Program-made: the position numbers and the translations under genes
Notes under the pieces: model-generated
What the model was told of the DNA's origin: nothing
Databases searched by the model: none
Seen by the model: only the letters and a program-made list of their open reading frames with translations
Shown: positions 1 through 7,385 of the stretch, one piece after another
Position numbering within the stretch: the first letter of the stretch is position 1
Layout of the letters: each line of letters starts with the position of its first letter
NCBI RefSeq assembly: GCF_011045015.1
Contig: NZ_JAAKZY010000115.1
Span: 1-32,022 of the forward strand
Length of the DNA stretch: 32,022 nucleotides
Reading direction: 5' to 3'
DNA from: Streptomyces scabichelini
GTDB lineage: Bacteria > Actinomycetota > Actinomycetes > Streptomycetales > Streptomycetaceae

Positions 1-159
1 GTCGCAGGGTGGGCATACGGCCCGGTGTTGGTACACGGTGCGGGTGACCTGAGAACGAACCTACGCGACGGGCATACGACGCACCGACCCACGACCCCTC
101 CCGCCGGTGGGCAAGTGCGAGTGGGTGACTGGCCGGGGCGTGGGAGCTGGGGGCTCGTC
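1..159. other. Left-edge intergenic DNA, no gene seen
   Basis: No convincing coding region lies here. The open frames have no start with a ribosome binding site and no recognisable protein. The sequence GGGCATACG occurs twice (around 12 and 70), spaced by about 58 bases, which could be a pair of operator half-sites or part of the promoter of a gene to the left. That is only a guess, because the neighbour is outside the window. Confidence 0.3.
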
Positions 160-205
160 TTTTAGGGGCGCGGGGAACTGCGCGACCAGCCACAACCCAC
201 CCGCA
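160..205 (+). repeat. Dispersed intergenic repeat, copy 1 (partial)
   Basis: Carries the core shared by six places in this window: TTAGGGGCGCGGGGAACTGC followed by GCGACCAGCCACAACCCACC. The left arm of the usual GCGCCCC/GGGGCGC hairpin is missing here (GCTCGTCT instead), so this copy is truncated. It lies directly upstream of the DNA ligase promoter. The gene whose 3' end it may follow is outside the window. Confidence 0.8.
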
Positions 206-212
206 CCCGAGA

Positions 213-218
213 CACAAT
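213..218 (+). promoter_or_regulatory. -10 box of a probable leaderless ligase promoter
   Basis: CACAAT lies exactly 6 bases before the ATG of the ligase gene. There is no Shine-Dalgarno sequence between them. In actinobacteria a TANNNT-like box 6-8 bases before the start codon is the usual sign that the transcript starts at or near the start codon. No good -35 is visible. Inference from spacing only. Confidence 0.45.
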
Positions 219-224
219 GGCTGC

Positions 225-1772
225 ATGCTCTTCGCCCGGCTAGCGAATGTGTCGCAGGAGGTCGCCGCCACCTCGGCGCGATCCCGGAAGATCGGCCTGC
301 TGGCCGAGCTGTTCCGGGACGCGGAGCCCGAGGAGGCACCGATCGTGATCCCGTACCTGGCGGGACGCCTCCCGCAGGGACGGATCGGCATCGGCTGGAA
401 GGTACTGAGCCGCCCGGTCGCCCCAGCCGACGAGCCCACCCTCACCGTGCTGGACGTGGACGCCCGGCTGACCGAGCTTGCCGGGGTGTCCGGCACCGGT
501 TCGCAGGCGGAGCGCACCCGACTGGTCGGAGAGTTGATGGCCGCGGCCACCGCGGACGAGCAACGGTTCCTGTTCGGCCTGCTCAGCGGCGAGGTACGGC
601 AGGGCGCTCTCGACGCCGTCGCCGTCGAGGGGCTCGCCGAGGCGACCGGGGCGCCCTCCGCGGACGTACGGCGGGCGGTGATGCTGGCCGGTTCGCTGCA
701 GATCGTGGCGCAGGCGCTGCTTTCCCAGGGCCCCGAAGCCCTGGACGCCTTCCGGCTCACTGTCGGCCGGCCGGTCCTGCCCATGCTGGCGCACAGCGCC
801 CCGTCCGTGCCCGAGGCGATCGACAAGCTCGGCGCCTGCGCCGTCGAGGAGAAGCTGGACGGCATCCGCGTCCAGCTCCACCGCGACGGCGACGACATCC
901 GCGTCTACACCCGCACCCTGGACGACATCACCGACCGGCTGCCCGAACTGACCTCTGCGGCAAGGGAGTTGAAGGGCGAGCGGTTCATCCTGGACGGCGA
1001 GGTCATCGCGTTCGACGAGGACGGGCGGCCGCGGTCCTTCCAGGACATCGCAGGCCGTGTGGGCTCCCGCGTGGATGTCACCACGGCGGCCAGAGCCCTG
1101 CCTGTCGCCCCAGTCTTCTTCGACGCGCTGTCCGTGGACGGCCACGACCTGCTCGACCTGCCGTTCGACGACCGTCACGCGGAGCTGGCCCGGCTGGTGC
1201 CCGAGCCGATGCGGGTGCGGCGCGCACTCGTGGCGGACCCGGCGGACGGCGAGGCGCGCGAGGCCGCGGAGCGGTTCCTCGCGGACACGCTGAAGCGCGG
1301 CCACGAGGGCGTCGTGGCGAAAGGCCTGGACGCCCCTTACAGCGCGGGCCGGCGCGGTGCCTCCTGGCTGAAGGTCAAGCCCGTACACACGCTGGACCTG
1401 GTCGTGCTGGCCGCCGAGTGGGGCCACGGACGGCGCACCGGCAAGCTGTCCAATCTGCATCTGGGCGCGCGGAACCCGGACGGCTCCTTCGCCATGCTGG
1501 GCAAGACGTTCAAGGGGATGACGGACGCGATGCTGGCCTGGCAGACCGAGCGGCTGCGGGAGCTCGCCGTCGAGGACAACGGCCACGTGGTGACCGTACG
1601 TCCCGAACTCGTCGTCGAGATCGCCTACGACGGTCTGCAGAAGTCCACGCGCTACCCCGCCGGCGTCACTCTCCGCTTCGCCCGCGTGGTCCGCTACCGC
1701 GAGGACAAGACCCCGGCCGAGGCCGACACCGTCGAGATGCTGCTGGCCGCGCACCCGGAGGTGGCACGGTGA
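225..1772 (+). CDS. ligB: ATP-dependent DNA ligase (LigB type)
   Basis: Seals nicks in duplex DNA using ATP. The adenylated lysine motif is EEKLDGIRVQ with K210. Further nucleotidyltransferase motifs follow: the FILDGEVIAFD segment, the EGVVAKGLDAPYSAG segment and WLKVKP. The N-terminal 180 residues form the DNA-binding domain seen in archaeal and mycobacterial LigB proteins, and the C-terminal OB domain ends near residue 510. The length of 515 residues fits the family (M. tuberculosis LigB about 507). The chosen start aligns with the LigB N-terminus (conserved VAATS close after it). It lacks a Shine-Dalgarno, consistent with a leaderless message. The stop overlaps the GTG of the Nudix gene by 4 bases, so the two are translationally coupled. 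This would be an accessory ligase beside the essential NAD-dependent LigA, which is not in the window. Confidence 0.93.
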   Translation: MLFARLANVSQEVAATSARSRKIGLLAELFRDAEPEEAPIVIPYLAGRLPQGRIGIGWKVLSRPVAPADEPTLTVLDVDARLTELAGVSGTGSQAERTRLVGELMAAATADEQRFLFGLLSGEVRQGALDAVAVEGLAEATGAPSADVRRAVMLAGSLQIVAQALLSQGPEALDAFRLTVGRPVLPMLAHSAPSVPEAIDKLGACAVEEKLDGIRVQLHRDGDDIRVYTRTLDDITDRLPELTSAARELKGERFILDGEVIAFDEDGRPRSFQDIAGRVGSRVDVTTAARALPVAPVFFDALSVDGHDLLDLPFDDRHAELARLVPEPMRVRRALVADPADGEAREAAERFLADTLKRGHEGVVAKGLDAPYSAGRRGASWLKVKPVHTLDLVVLAAEWGHGRRTGKLSNLHLGARNPDGSFAMLGKTFKGMTDAMLAWQTERLRELAVEDNGHVVTVRPELVVEIAYDGLQKSTRYPAGVTLRFARVVRYREDKTPAEADTVEMLLAAHPEVAR

Positions 1773-2236
1773 GGGCCCCTCGCCGCAGTGCGGGCCTGCT
1801 GCTGTTCCGCCGCGCCGGCGACGGCCCGGAGGTACTCCTGGGCCACATGGGCGGCCCCTTCTGGGAGCGCCGCGACGCCGGCGCGTGGACCGTCCCGAAG
1901 GGCGAGTACGAGCCCGACGAACCCGCCTGGGACGCGGCCCGCCGGGAGTTCCGCGAGGAGCTCGGCCTGGAGCCGCCCGACGGCGAGGCCCTGCCGCTCG
2001 GCGAGGTCCGGCAGGCGAACGGCAAGATCGTCACCGCGTGGGCGATCGAGGCCGACCTCGATCCGGCGACGGTGGTCCCGGGAACGTTCCGGATGGAGTG
2101 GCCGAGGGGCTCGGGCCGGGTTCAGGAATTCCCCGAGCTGAGCCGGGTGGAGTGGTTCGGGTTCGACCGGGCACGGGCCTTGATCGTCAAGGCGCAGGCA
2201 GAGTTCCTGGACCGCCTCGAGGTGCACGTCGGCTAG
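1769..2236 (+). CDS. Nudix hydrolase
   Basis: 155 residues with a complete Nudix box: G, five residues, E, seven residues, then REFREELGL, around residues 49-71. This motif binds the metal and hydrolyses X-linked nucleoside diphosphates. The GTG start at 1769 lies inside the ligase stop (GTGA), so the pair is one transcription and translation unit. The early residues RRSAGLLLFRR and VLLGHMGGPFW match the small MutT/ADP-ribose-type Nudix proteins. The motif does not reveal the substrate; candidates are oxidised nucleotides, dinucleoside polyphosphates or ADP-ribose. Coupling with an ATP-dependent ligase suggests, but does not show, a role in nucleotide or DNA-end clean-up. The same reading frame is open upstream through the ligase, but that part is only a GC-rich shadow. 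Confidence 0.88.
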   Translation: MRAPRRSAGLLLFRRAGDGPEVLLGHMGGPFWERRDAGAWTVPKGEYEPDEPAWDAARREFREELGLEPPDGEALPLGEVRQANGKIVTAWAIEADLDPATVVPGTFRMEWPRGSGRVQEFPELSRVEWFGFDRARALIVKAQAEFLDRLEVHVG

Positions 2237-2282
2237 AAGGCCTACGCCTGGGTACGCGGATCCCACAAGGTCAGGGCAACAC

Positions 2283-2395
2283 GCGCCCCGTAAGGGGCGC
2301 GGGGCTGCGACATATGCGGCTCCGCCGCGATGGGGGTCCCCCCCGCTCGAGCGAAGCCGAGAGTGGGGGAGCGACCAGCCACAAACCACCCGCAG
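2283..2395 (+). repeat. Dispersed intergenic repeat, copy 2 (interrupted)
   Basis: Begins with the family hairpin GCGCCCCGTAAGGGGCGC 46 bases after the Nudix stop, and ends with the family tail GCGACCAGCCACAAACCACC. Between them lie 60 extra bases (2311-2370). The hairpin follows a plus-strand gene and could act as a transcription terminator or RNA 3'-end stabiliser. Confidence 0.85.
2311..2370 (+). repeat. 60-bp insertion inside repeat copy 2
   Basis: Relative to the other copies this is extra DNA placed between GGGGCTGCGA and GCGACCAGCC, so GCGA is present on both sides. It contains a GCGGC-TCC-GCCGC hairpin (2316-2328) and a longer imperfect hairpin with CCCCC/GGGGG outer arms around the CTCGAGCGAAGCCGAG core. 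Very similar hairpin units occur between genes in many Streptomyces (from memory). It may be a small repeat that inserted into another repeat, or a common composite form. Confidence 0.6.
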
Positions 2396-2474
2396 ACCTG
2401 GACGCCGCTCCGAACAACGACGCAACCAGGACCGGCGCCCTCAAGCGGAACTCGCCCGTATCAGGAGGTCAGCC

Positions 2475-3860
2475 ATGCCCATCGCAACGATGAACCCGGC
2501 AACCGGCGAGACGCTCAAAACCTACGACGCCCTCGGCAACGAGGAGATCCAGCGCAGGCTCGCGACCGCCGACGCCGCGTTCCGCACGTATCGCACCACC
2601 TCGTTCGCCGAGCGCGCACGGCTGTTGCGCCGCGCCGCGGACCTGCTGGAAGAGGACACTCAGGACACCGCGCGCGTGATGACCACGGAGATGGGCAAGC
2701 CGATCAAGCAGGCCCGCGCGGAGGTCGCGAAGTGCGCGAAGGCGATGCGCTGGTACGCCGACCACGCCGAGGAACTCCTCGCCGACGAGGAGGGACCGGG
2801 GCCCGAGGCGCGGGACTCCGGCGCCTCCCGGGTGCTCGTCCGCTACCGGCCGCTCGGTCCCGTGCTCGCGGTGATGCCGTGGAACTTCCCGCTCTGGCAG
2901 GTGATCCGGTTCGCCGCGCCCGCGCTGATGGCCGGCAATGTGGGGCTGCTCAAGCACGCCTCGAACGTGCCGCAGACCGCTCTCTACCTGGAGGACCTGT
3001 TCCACCGGGCGGGCTTCCCCGAGGGTTGCTTCCAGACGCTGCTCATCGGCTCAGGGGAGGTCGAGGGCATCCTGCGCGACGAGCGGGTCAGGGCGGCGAC
3101 GCTCACCGGCAGCACTCCGGCGGGCCGCTCGGTCGCCTCGGTCGCCGGGGACGAGATCAAGAAGACGGTGCTGGAGCTGGGCGGCAGCGACCCGTATGTG
3201 GTGATGCCGTCGGCCGACATCGACCGGGCGGCGAAGACCGCGGTGACGGCCCGTGTGCAGAACACCGGGCAGTCGTGCATCGCCGCCAAGCGGTTCATCG
3301 TGCACACGGACGTGTTCGACGCCTTCTCCCAGCGCTTCACAGCGGGCATGGAGGCGCTGAAGGTGGGCGACCCGATGGACGACGACACGGAGGTCGGCCC
3401 GCTCTCCAGCGAGCAGGGCCGCGACGGTCTGGCCGAGCTCGTGGACGAGGCGGTGGAGAGCGGCGCGACGGTCCTGTGCGGCGGCGAACGCCCCGATCTG
3501 CCGGGCTGGTACTACCTGCCGACCGTCCTCGCCGACGTCACCCCCGACATGCGCATCCACCAGGAGGAGACGTTCGGCCCGGTCGCCACGCTCTATCGCG
3601 CCGCCGGCCTCGACGAGGCGGTGGCGATCGCCAATGACTCGCCGTTCGGGCTGAGTTCCAACGTCTGGACCCGCGACGAGGCCGACATCGACCGTTTTGT
3701 ACGCGATCTTGAGGCGGGCGGTGTCTACGTCAACGGGATGACGGCGTCCCACCCGGCGTTCCCGTTCGGCGGGGTCAAGCAGTCCGGCTACGGGCGTGAG
3801 CTGTCGGGACACGGGATCCGCGAGTTCTGCAACATCACCACCGTATGGCACGGAGCGTGA
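2475..3860 (+). CDS. gabD: Succinate-semialdehyde dehydrogenase family (NAD(P)-dependent)
   Basis: 461-residue class 3 aldehyde dehydrogenase. Visible active-site elements are the oxyanion Asn in PWNFP (N137), the general base Glu in LELGG (E234) and the nucleophile Cys in NTGQSC (C268). The cofactor loop reads LLKHASN (K160) rather than the more common KPSE, a form found in the Sad/YneI and mycobacterial GabD1 group. That is why succinate semialdehyde is the preferred substrate call; other aliphatic aldehydes remain possible. An excellent ribosome site (AGGAGG at 2463-2468) fixes the ATG. The product would convert succinate semialdehyde to succinate, the last step of the GABA shunt. No GABA transaminase is adjacent, so the pathway link is inferred from family only. 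Confidence 0.85.
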   Translation: MPIATMNPATGETLKTYDALGNEEIQRRLATADAAFRTYRTTSFAERARLLRRAADLLEEDTQDTARVMTTEMGKPIKQARAEVAKCAKAMRWYADHAEELLADEEGPGPEARDSGASRVLVRYRPLGPVLAVMPWNFPLWQVIRFAAPALMAGNVGLLKHASNVPQTALYLEDLFHRAGFPEGCFQTLLIGSGEVEGILRDERVRAATLTGSTPAGRSVASVAGDEIKKTVLELGGSDPYVVMPSADIDRAAKTAVTARVQNTGQSCIAAKRFIVHTDVFDAFSQRFTAGMEALKVGDPMDDDTEVGPLSSEQGRDGLAELVDEAVESGATVLCGGERPDLPGWYYLPTVLADVTPDMRIHQEETFGPVATLYRAAGLDEAVAIANDSPFGLSSNVWTRDEADIDRFVRDLEAGGVYVNGMTASHPAFPFGGVKQSGYGRELSGHGIREFCNITTVWHGA

Positions 3861-3872
3861 GCGTGCCGCAGT

Positions 3873-3878
3873 TACGAT
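3873..3878 (+). promoter_or_regulatory. -10 box of a probable leaderless promoter
   Basis: TACGAT lies 7 bases before the GTG of the following small gene, with no Shine-Dalgarno between. This is the same arrangement as at five other genes in this window. Confidence 0.4.
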
Positions 3879-3885
3879 CGCCTGT

Positions 3886-4125
3886 GTGAACCGCGAAGTG
3901 ACCCTCCCTCTGATCGTCGACGACCGCGGCACGTTGCAGGTGGCGGCCGCCGACGTCAGCAAACTGCTGCGCACGGTCGGCGGCCGGTGGCTGCATCTGG
4001 TGGAGGCCGGTCAGGAGGGTCTCGACGAGGACACGGTGGCCACCCTCACGATCGAACTCGCCAAGCTGGCCGACCGCATCGACGTGGCCTGCATCGCCCA
4101 CAGCAGCGGGGACGCCTCCGGCTGA
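3886..4125 (+). CDS. Small conserved hypothetical protein, 79 residues
   Basis: I do not recognise a named family. The frame is open with Streptomyces-like codon use from GTG 3886 to TGA 4125. The protein has a beta-rich N-terminal half (VTLPLIVDDRGTLQVAA) followed by two amphipathic helices around VSKLLRTVGG and ATLTIELAKLADRIDVA. It has no signal peptide or membrane segment. Its start is 25 bases after the dehydrogenase stop, but a -10-like box suggests its own leaderless transcript. It converges with the TenA-like gene. An earlier in-frame start inside the dehydrogenase is possible but would add residues of poor quality. A similar short gene sits at the equivalent place in S. coelicolor (from memory), which supports it being real. 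Confidence 0.65.
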   Translation: MNREVTLPLIVDDRGTLQVAAADVSKLLRTVGGRWLHLVEAGQEGLDEDTVATLTIELAKLADRIDVACIAHSSGDASG

Positions 4126-4150
4126 GGTGACCGGTTGGGCCGTCTGGAAA

Positions 4151-4203
4151 CTGCGGGTTCGTTGTGGCTGGTCGCGCAGTTCCCCGCGCCCCTTACGGGG
4201 CGC
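4151..4203 (-). repeat. Dispersed intergenic repeat, copy 3
   Basis: Minus-strand orientation. The hairpin arms are GCGCCCC (4186-4192) and GGGGCGC (4197-4203). The stop codon of the TenA-like gene (TAA, 4195-4193 on the minus strand) lies in the hairpin loop, so the repeat provides the end of that reading frame. The tail runs on to 4151 (GTTGTGGCTGGTCGCGCAGT on the plus strand). Confidence 0.85.
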
Positions 4204-4870
4204 TGCGGTGCTCCAGCTCCCACAGCGTGTGCCAGAACATGGACTCGTAGCTCTGGAGCAGGCGTCCGTACCGCTGGACCGACTCCTCGCTGATCAACTC
4301 GGCGTCCAGTCCCGCCTGCACGGCGGCCACCGCCTTCTGTTCCAGGTCGGGCGCGGGCTCGGCGAAGAGGTCGAAGAAGCCGCAGGCCTCGTCGTCGAAG
4401 CCGTACTGGCGGCGCAGCGCCTCGGCGATGGTGGCGCAATAGCCGCCCCAGGCCGAGAAGTTGGCGCTCAGCGCGAGCACCACATCGGCCGGTGCGCCGT
4501 TCAGGGCGAGCCAGGCGACGTACGCGGGGTAGGCCTGAGCGCCCGCGAGTGGTTCGTACGCCGCCACCCGTGCCTCGTCGGCCCCGCAGGCGGCGAGCAG
4601 CGGGCCGAGCCGGTCATGGGCCAGCGCCTCACCCTCCGCGAGCATGGTGAAGAAGGCGGCGCACTCGGGCTCCGCGGCCGACCGTTCCGCCAGATGCAGG
4701 AACGCCCGGCGATCGGCGGCGATCACATAGCGCTGTTCGAGAGCCAGGGCGGCGAGGGTGTCGCGTCGTGCCGCGCCCCGGCCGATCAGCGGCAGCAGCC
4801 GGTTGGACCGCGGATCGGGGGCGAGCTTCCCGGTGATGTTCTCCAGCAGTTCCCTGGCTGTCCGCGTCAT
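4193..4870 (-). CDS. TenA-like / heme-oxygenase-fold protein
   Basis: 225 residues, all-helical, resembling the TenA/thiaminase-2 and PqqC superfamily, often annotated as a transcriptional regulator or TenA family protein. Length matches (family about 215-240). Family-like segments are EQRYVIAADRRAFLHLAER near residues 45-63, SANFSAWGGYC near 136-145 and ESMFWHTLWELE near 209-220. Where TenA enzymes have their catalytic Cys, I can see only C145 in a shifted context, so thiaminase activity is doubtful. The start ATG at 4870 has a strong AAGGAGTG site upstream. The gene is divergent from the rppA operon across 213 bases. No thiamine gene is nearby, so a role tied to the aromatic polyketide operon, or an unrelated one, is equally possible. 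The C-terminal stop lies in a repeat hairpin. Confidence 0.65.
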   Translation of the reverse strand: MTRTARELLENITGKLAPDPRSNRLLPLIGRGAARRDTLAALALEQRYVIAADRRAFLHLAERSAAEPECAAFFTMLAEGEALAHDRLGPLLAACGADEARVAAYEPLAGAQAYPAYVAWLALNGAPADVVLALSANFSAWGGYCATIAEALRRQYGFDDEACGFFDLFAEPAPDLEQKAVAAVQAGLDAELISEESVQRYGRLLQSYESMFWHTLWELEHRSAP

Positions 4871-5083
4871 CGCCGCACTCCTTCGGCTCGGCTGCGCTGC
4901 CTTTCCCGTACTCCTCAGGCTCTCACGGGCTGTTCGACTTCTCATGGTGTGCCTGCCACTGGGCGGTCTGTCGCTGAACCGGAGTAATCCCGCGCGATAT
5001 CCCCGCGCCACCGGGTGATCGTGGGTGAACCACCCTTCCGCCGTGGTGAGGGAGTCCCGGCGGGCGAGAGAAGGCGCAGGCAC
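4871..5083. promoter_or_regulatory. Divergent control region, TenA-like gene / rppA
   Basis: This is the only non-coding stretch between the two divergent genes, so it must hold both promoters. I see no textbook -35/-10 pair. A short perfect inverted repeat GGGTG-AAC-CACCC (5023-5035), followed by CCGTGGTG, lies 49 bases before the rppA start and could be an operator. The rppA ribosome site AGAAGG is at 5068-5073. Confidence 0.35.
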
Positions 5084-6163
5084 ATGGCGACTTTGTGCAG
5101 ACCCGCGGTCTCCGTTCCGGAACATGTGATCACGATGCAGCAGACGCTCGAGCTGGCGCGCTCCCGCCATCCGGATCACCCCCAACTGGCGCTGGCGCTC
5201 CGCCTGATCGAGAACACCGGCGTACGCACCCGGCACATCGTGCAGCCCATCGAGGAGACGCTGAAGCATCCCGGCTTCGAGGCACGCAACAAGGTCTACG
5301 AGGCCGAGGCCAAGGCCCGTGTACCGGCGGTCGTGCAGCAGGCTCTCGACTCGGCGGAGCTGCTCGCCGACGACATCGACGTGATCATCTACGTGTCGTG
5401 CACGGGCTTCATGATGCCCTCGCTGACGGCCTGGCTGATCAACTCGATGGAGTTCTCCAGCGACACCCGCCAGATACCGATAGCCCAGCTCGGCTGCGCG
5501 GCAGGAGGCGCGGCGGTCAACCGGGCACACGACTTCTGCACGGCCTACCCCGACGCCAACGTCCTCATCGTGGCCTGCGAGTTCTGCTCGCTCTGCTACC
5601 AGCCGACCGACCTCGGCGTCGGATCGCTGCTGTCCAACGGCCTGTTCGGGGACGGGATCGCCGCGGCGGTGGTCCGCGGCCGCGGCGGCGAGGGCATCAG
5701 CCTGGAGCGCAACGGCTCGTATCTGATCCCCAAGACGGAAGAGTGGATCATGTACGACATCCGGGCCACCGGCTTCCACTTCCTGCTGGACAAGCGGGTG
5801 CCGACGACGATGGAGCCGCTCGCGCCCGCGTTGCGGGACCTCGCGAACCTGCACGGCTGGGACGCCTCCGACCTGGACTTCTACATCATTCACGCCGGGG
5901 GTCCCCGAATACTCGACGACCTCAGCAAGTTCCTGCAGGTCGACCCGCACGCCTTCCGGTTCAGCCGGGCGACGCTCACCGAGTACGGGAACATCGCCAG
6001 CGCCGTCGTCCTGGACGCGCTGCGCCGGCTGTTCGACGAGGGCGGCTCCCACCATCGGGCACGCGGGATGCTCGCCGGCTTCGGGCCCGGCATCACGGCC
6101 GAGATGGCTCTGGGCCGCTGGCACCGCACCAAGACCGAGACTGAGACCGAAGAGGCGGCATGA
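5084..6163 (+). CDS. rppA: 1,3,6,8-tetrahydroxynaphthalene synthase (type III PKS)
   Basis: Condenses five malonyl-CoA units into 1,3,6,8-tetrahydroxynaphthalene (THN). The 359 residues match bacterial RppA closely from the first residues (MATLCRPAVSVPEHVIT). The catalytic triad falls at the canonical RppA positions: C138 in AQLGCAAGG, H270 in YIIHAGGP and N303 in YGNIAS. C106 (YVSCTGF) and Y224 (IMYD), which shape starter choice and cyclisation in characterised RppA, are kept. Position 184 is Ser (SLLSNGLF), where I recall a Cys in S. coelicolor RppA. The ATG is supported by AGAAGG about 10 bases upstream. It heads a three-gene operon: the P450 starts one base after its stop and the cupin overlaps the P450 by 4 bases. 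The product is a soluble homodimer. Confidence 0.97.
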   Translation: MATLCRPAVSVPEHVITMQQTLELARSRHPDHPQLALALRLIENTGVRTRHIVQPIEETLKHPGFEARNKVYEAEAKARVPAVVQQALDSAELLADDIDVIIYVSCTGFMMPSLTAWLINSMEFSSDTRQIPIAQLGCAAGGAAVNRAHDFCTAYPDANVLIVACEFCSLCYQPTDLGVGSLLSNGLFGDGIAAAVVRGRGGEGISLERNGSYLIPKTEEWIMYDIRATGFHFLLDKRVPTTMEPLAPALRDLANLHGWDASDLDFYIIHAGGPRILDDLSKFLQVDPHAFRFSRATLTEYGNIASAVVLDALRRLFDEGGSHHRARGMLAGFGPGITAEMALGRWHRTKTETETEEAA

Positions 6164-6164
6164 C

Positions 6165-7385
6165 ATGACATTGAGCGAACAGACGCCGACATCACCGCCG
6201 CCCCCGGTACGGCACTGGCCCGCCCTTGACCTGACCGGAGTGGACTTCGACCCCGTCCTGGCCGAGCTGATGCGCGAGGGACCGGTCACCCGGATCCAGC
6301 TGCCCAACGGCGAAGGCTGGGCCTGGCTGGTGACGCGCTACGACGACGTGAAGCTGGTGACCAACGACCCGCGGTTCAGCCGCGCGGCGGTGGTGGGCCG
6401 TCAAGTCACCCGGCTGGCACCGCACTTCATCCCGCAGCCGGACGCCATGAACTTCGTCGACAAGCCCGACCACGCCCGGCTGCGCAGGGCCGTGGCCCCC
6501 GCCTTCACCACGCGGGGCATCGAACGGCTGCGCGCCGGCGCCCAGGAGACGCTCGACGGGATGGTGGACGCGATGCTGCGGGACGGTCCGCCCGCCGATC
6601 TGATCGACCGGGTCCTGGCGCCCTTCCCGATCACCGTGATCTGCGAGCTGATGGGCGTCCCGGCCGCCGACCGCGAGAACCTGCACACCTGGACCCAGCT
6701 GATCCTCTCCTCCACACAGGGCGCCAAGGCCAGCGAGCAGGCCAAACGGGACATGGAGGCGTACTTCTCGAAGCTGATCGCCGGGCGCCGGGACTCGGAC
6801 GGCGAGGACGTCACCTCGCTCCTCGGCGCGGCGGTGGGCCGGGGCGACATCACCGAGGACGAGGCGATGGCACTCGCGGGGCCGCTCCAGATCGGCGGCG
6901 AGGCGGTCACCAACAACACCGGGCAGATGTTCTTCATCCTGCTCACCCGGCCCGACCTGTTCGACCGGCTGCGCGCCGAACCCGAGCTGCGCCCACAGGC
7001 CCTGGACGAGCTGCTGCGCTACATCCCGCACCGCAACGCGGTCGGCCTGTCCCGCATCGCCACGGAGGACGTGGTGATCCGGGGGATGCGGATCGAGGCG
7101 GGCGACCCGGTCTACGTCTCCTACCTGGCCGCCAACCGCGACCCGGACGTCTTCCCTGACCCCGAACGGATCGACTTCGACCGCAGCCCGAACCCGCACA
7201 TGGCCTTCGGGAACGGCGCGCACTACTGCGCGGGCGCCATGCTGGCCCGGCTGGAGGCGGAGCTCATCGTGAACACACTCATCGACCGGGTGCCGACCCT
7301 GCGCCTCTCGGTGTCACCCGCCGAGGTGCCGTGGCGGCGCGGCGCGCTGATCCGCGGGCCCGAGGCCCTGCCCGTGGCGTGGTGA
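6165..7385 (+). CDS. Cytochrome P450, CYP158A type (flaviolin coupling)
   Basis: 406 residues, soluble bacterial P450. The heme ligand loop is FGNGAHYCAG with C355 and the K-helix ExxR is ELLR (E282, R285). In the I-helix the sequence is IGGEAVTNN (I243-N251): the usual catalytic Thr is replaced by A247. This is the known peculiarity of CYP158A1/A2, where an ordered-water network replaces Thr. CYP158A2 of S. coelicolor couples two or three flaviolin molecules oxidatively. Placement directly after rppA and before the cupin is the same as there. Ferredoxin and reductase partners are not in the window. Expected pathway: THN, then flaviolin, then biflaviolin-type brown pigment that may screen UV. 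The exact regiochemistry of coupling cannot be read from sequence. Confidence 0.93.
   Translation: MTLSEQTPTSPPPPVRHWPALDLTGVDFDPVLAELMREGPVTRIQLPNGEGWAWLVTRYDDVKLVTNDPRFSRAAVVGRQVTRLAPHFIPQPDAMNFVDKPDHARLRRAVAPAFTTRGIERLRAGAQETLDGMVDAMLRDGPPADLIDRVLAPFPITVICELMGVPAADRENLHTWTQLILSSTQGAKASEQAKRDMEAYFSKLIAGRRDSDGEDVTSLLGAAVGRGDITEDEAMALAGPLQIGGEAVTNNTGQMFFILLTRPDLFDRLRAEPELRPQALDELLRYIPHRNAVGLSRIATEDVVIRGMRIEAGDPVYVSYLAANRDPDVFPDPERIDFDRSPNPHMAFGNGAHYCAGAMLARLEAELIVNTLIDRVPTLRLSVSPAEVPWRRGALIRGPEALPVAW

Noticed and set aside
107..1768. Open plus-strand frame upstream of and continuous with the Nudix gene
   Set aside because: It runs through the whole ligase gene in another frame and is Arg/Gly/Pro-rich low-complexity, typical of a GC-bias shadow. 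Only the part from GTG 1769 is a real protein.
5084..6163. Chalcone/stilbene synthase function
   Set aside because: Same fold, but the sequence follows bacterial THN synthase from the first residues, and the P450 and cupin neighbours fit THN.
4871..6307. Long minus-strand frame continuing from the TenA-like gene through rppA
   Set aside because: Antisense shadow of rppA. The TenA-like fold begins at 4870, where a strong ribosome site lies.
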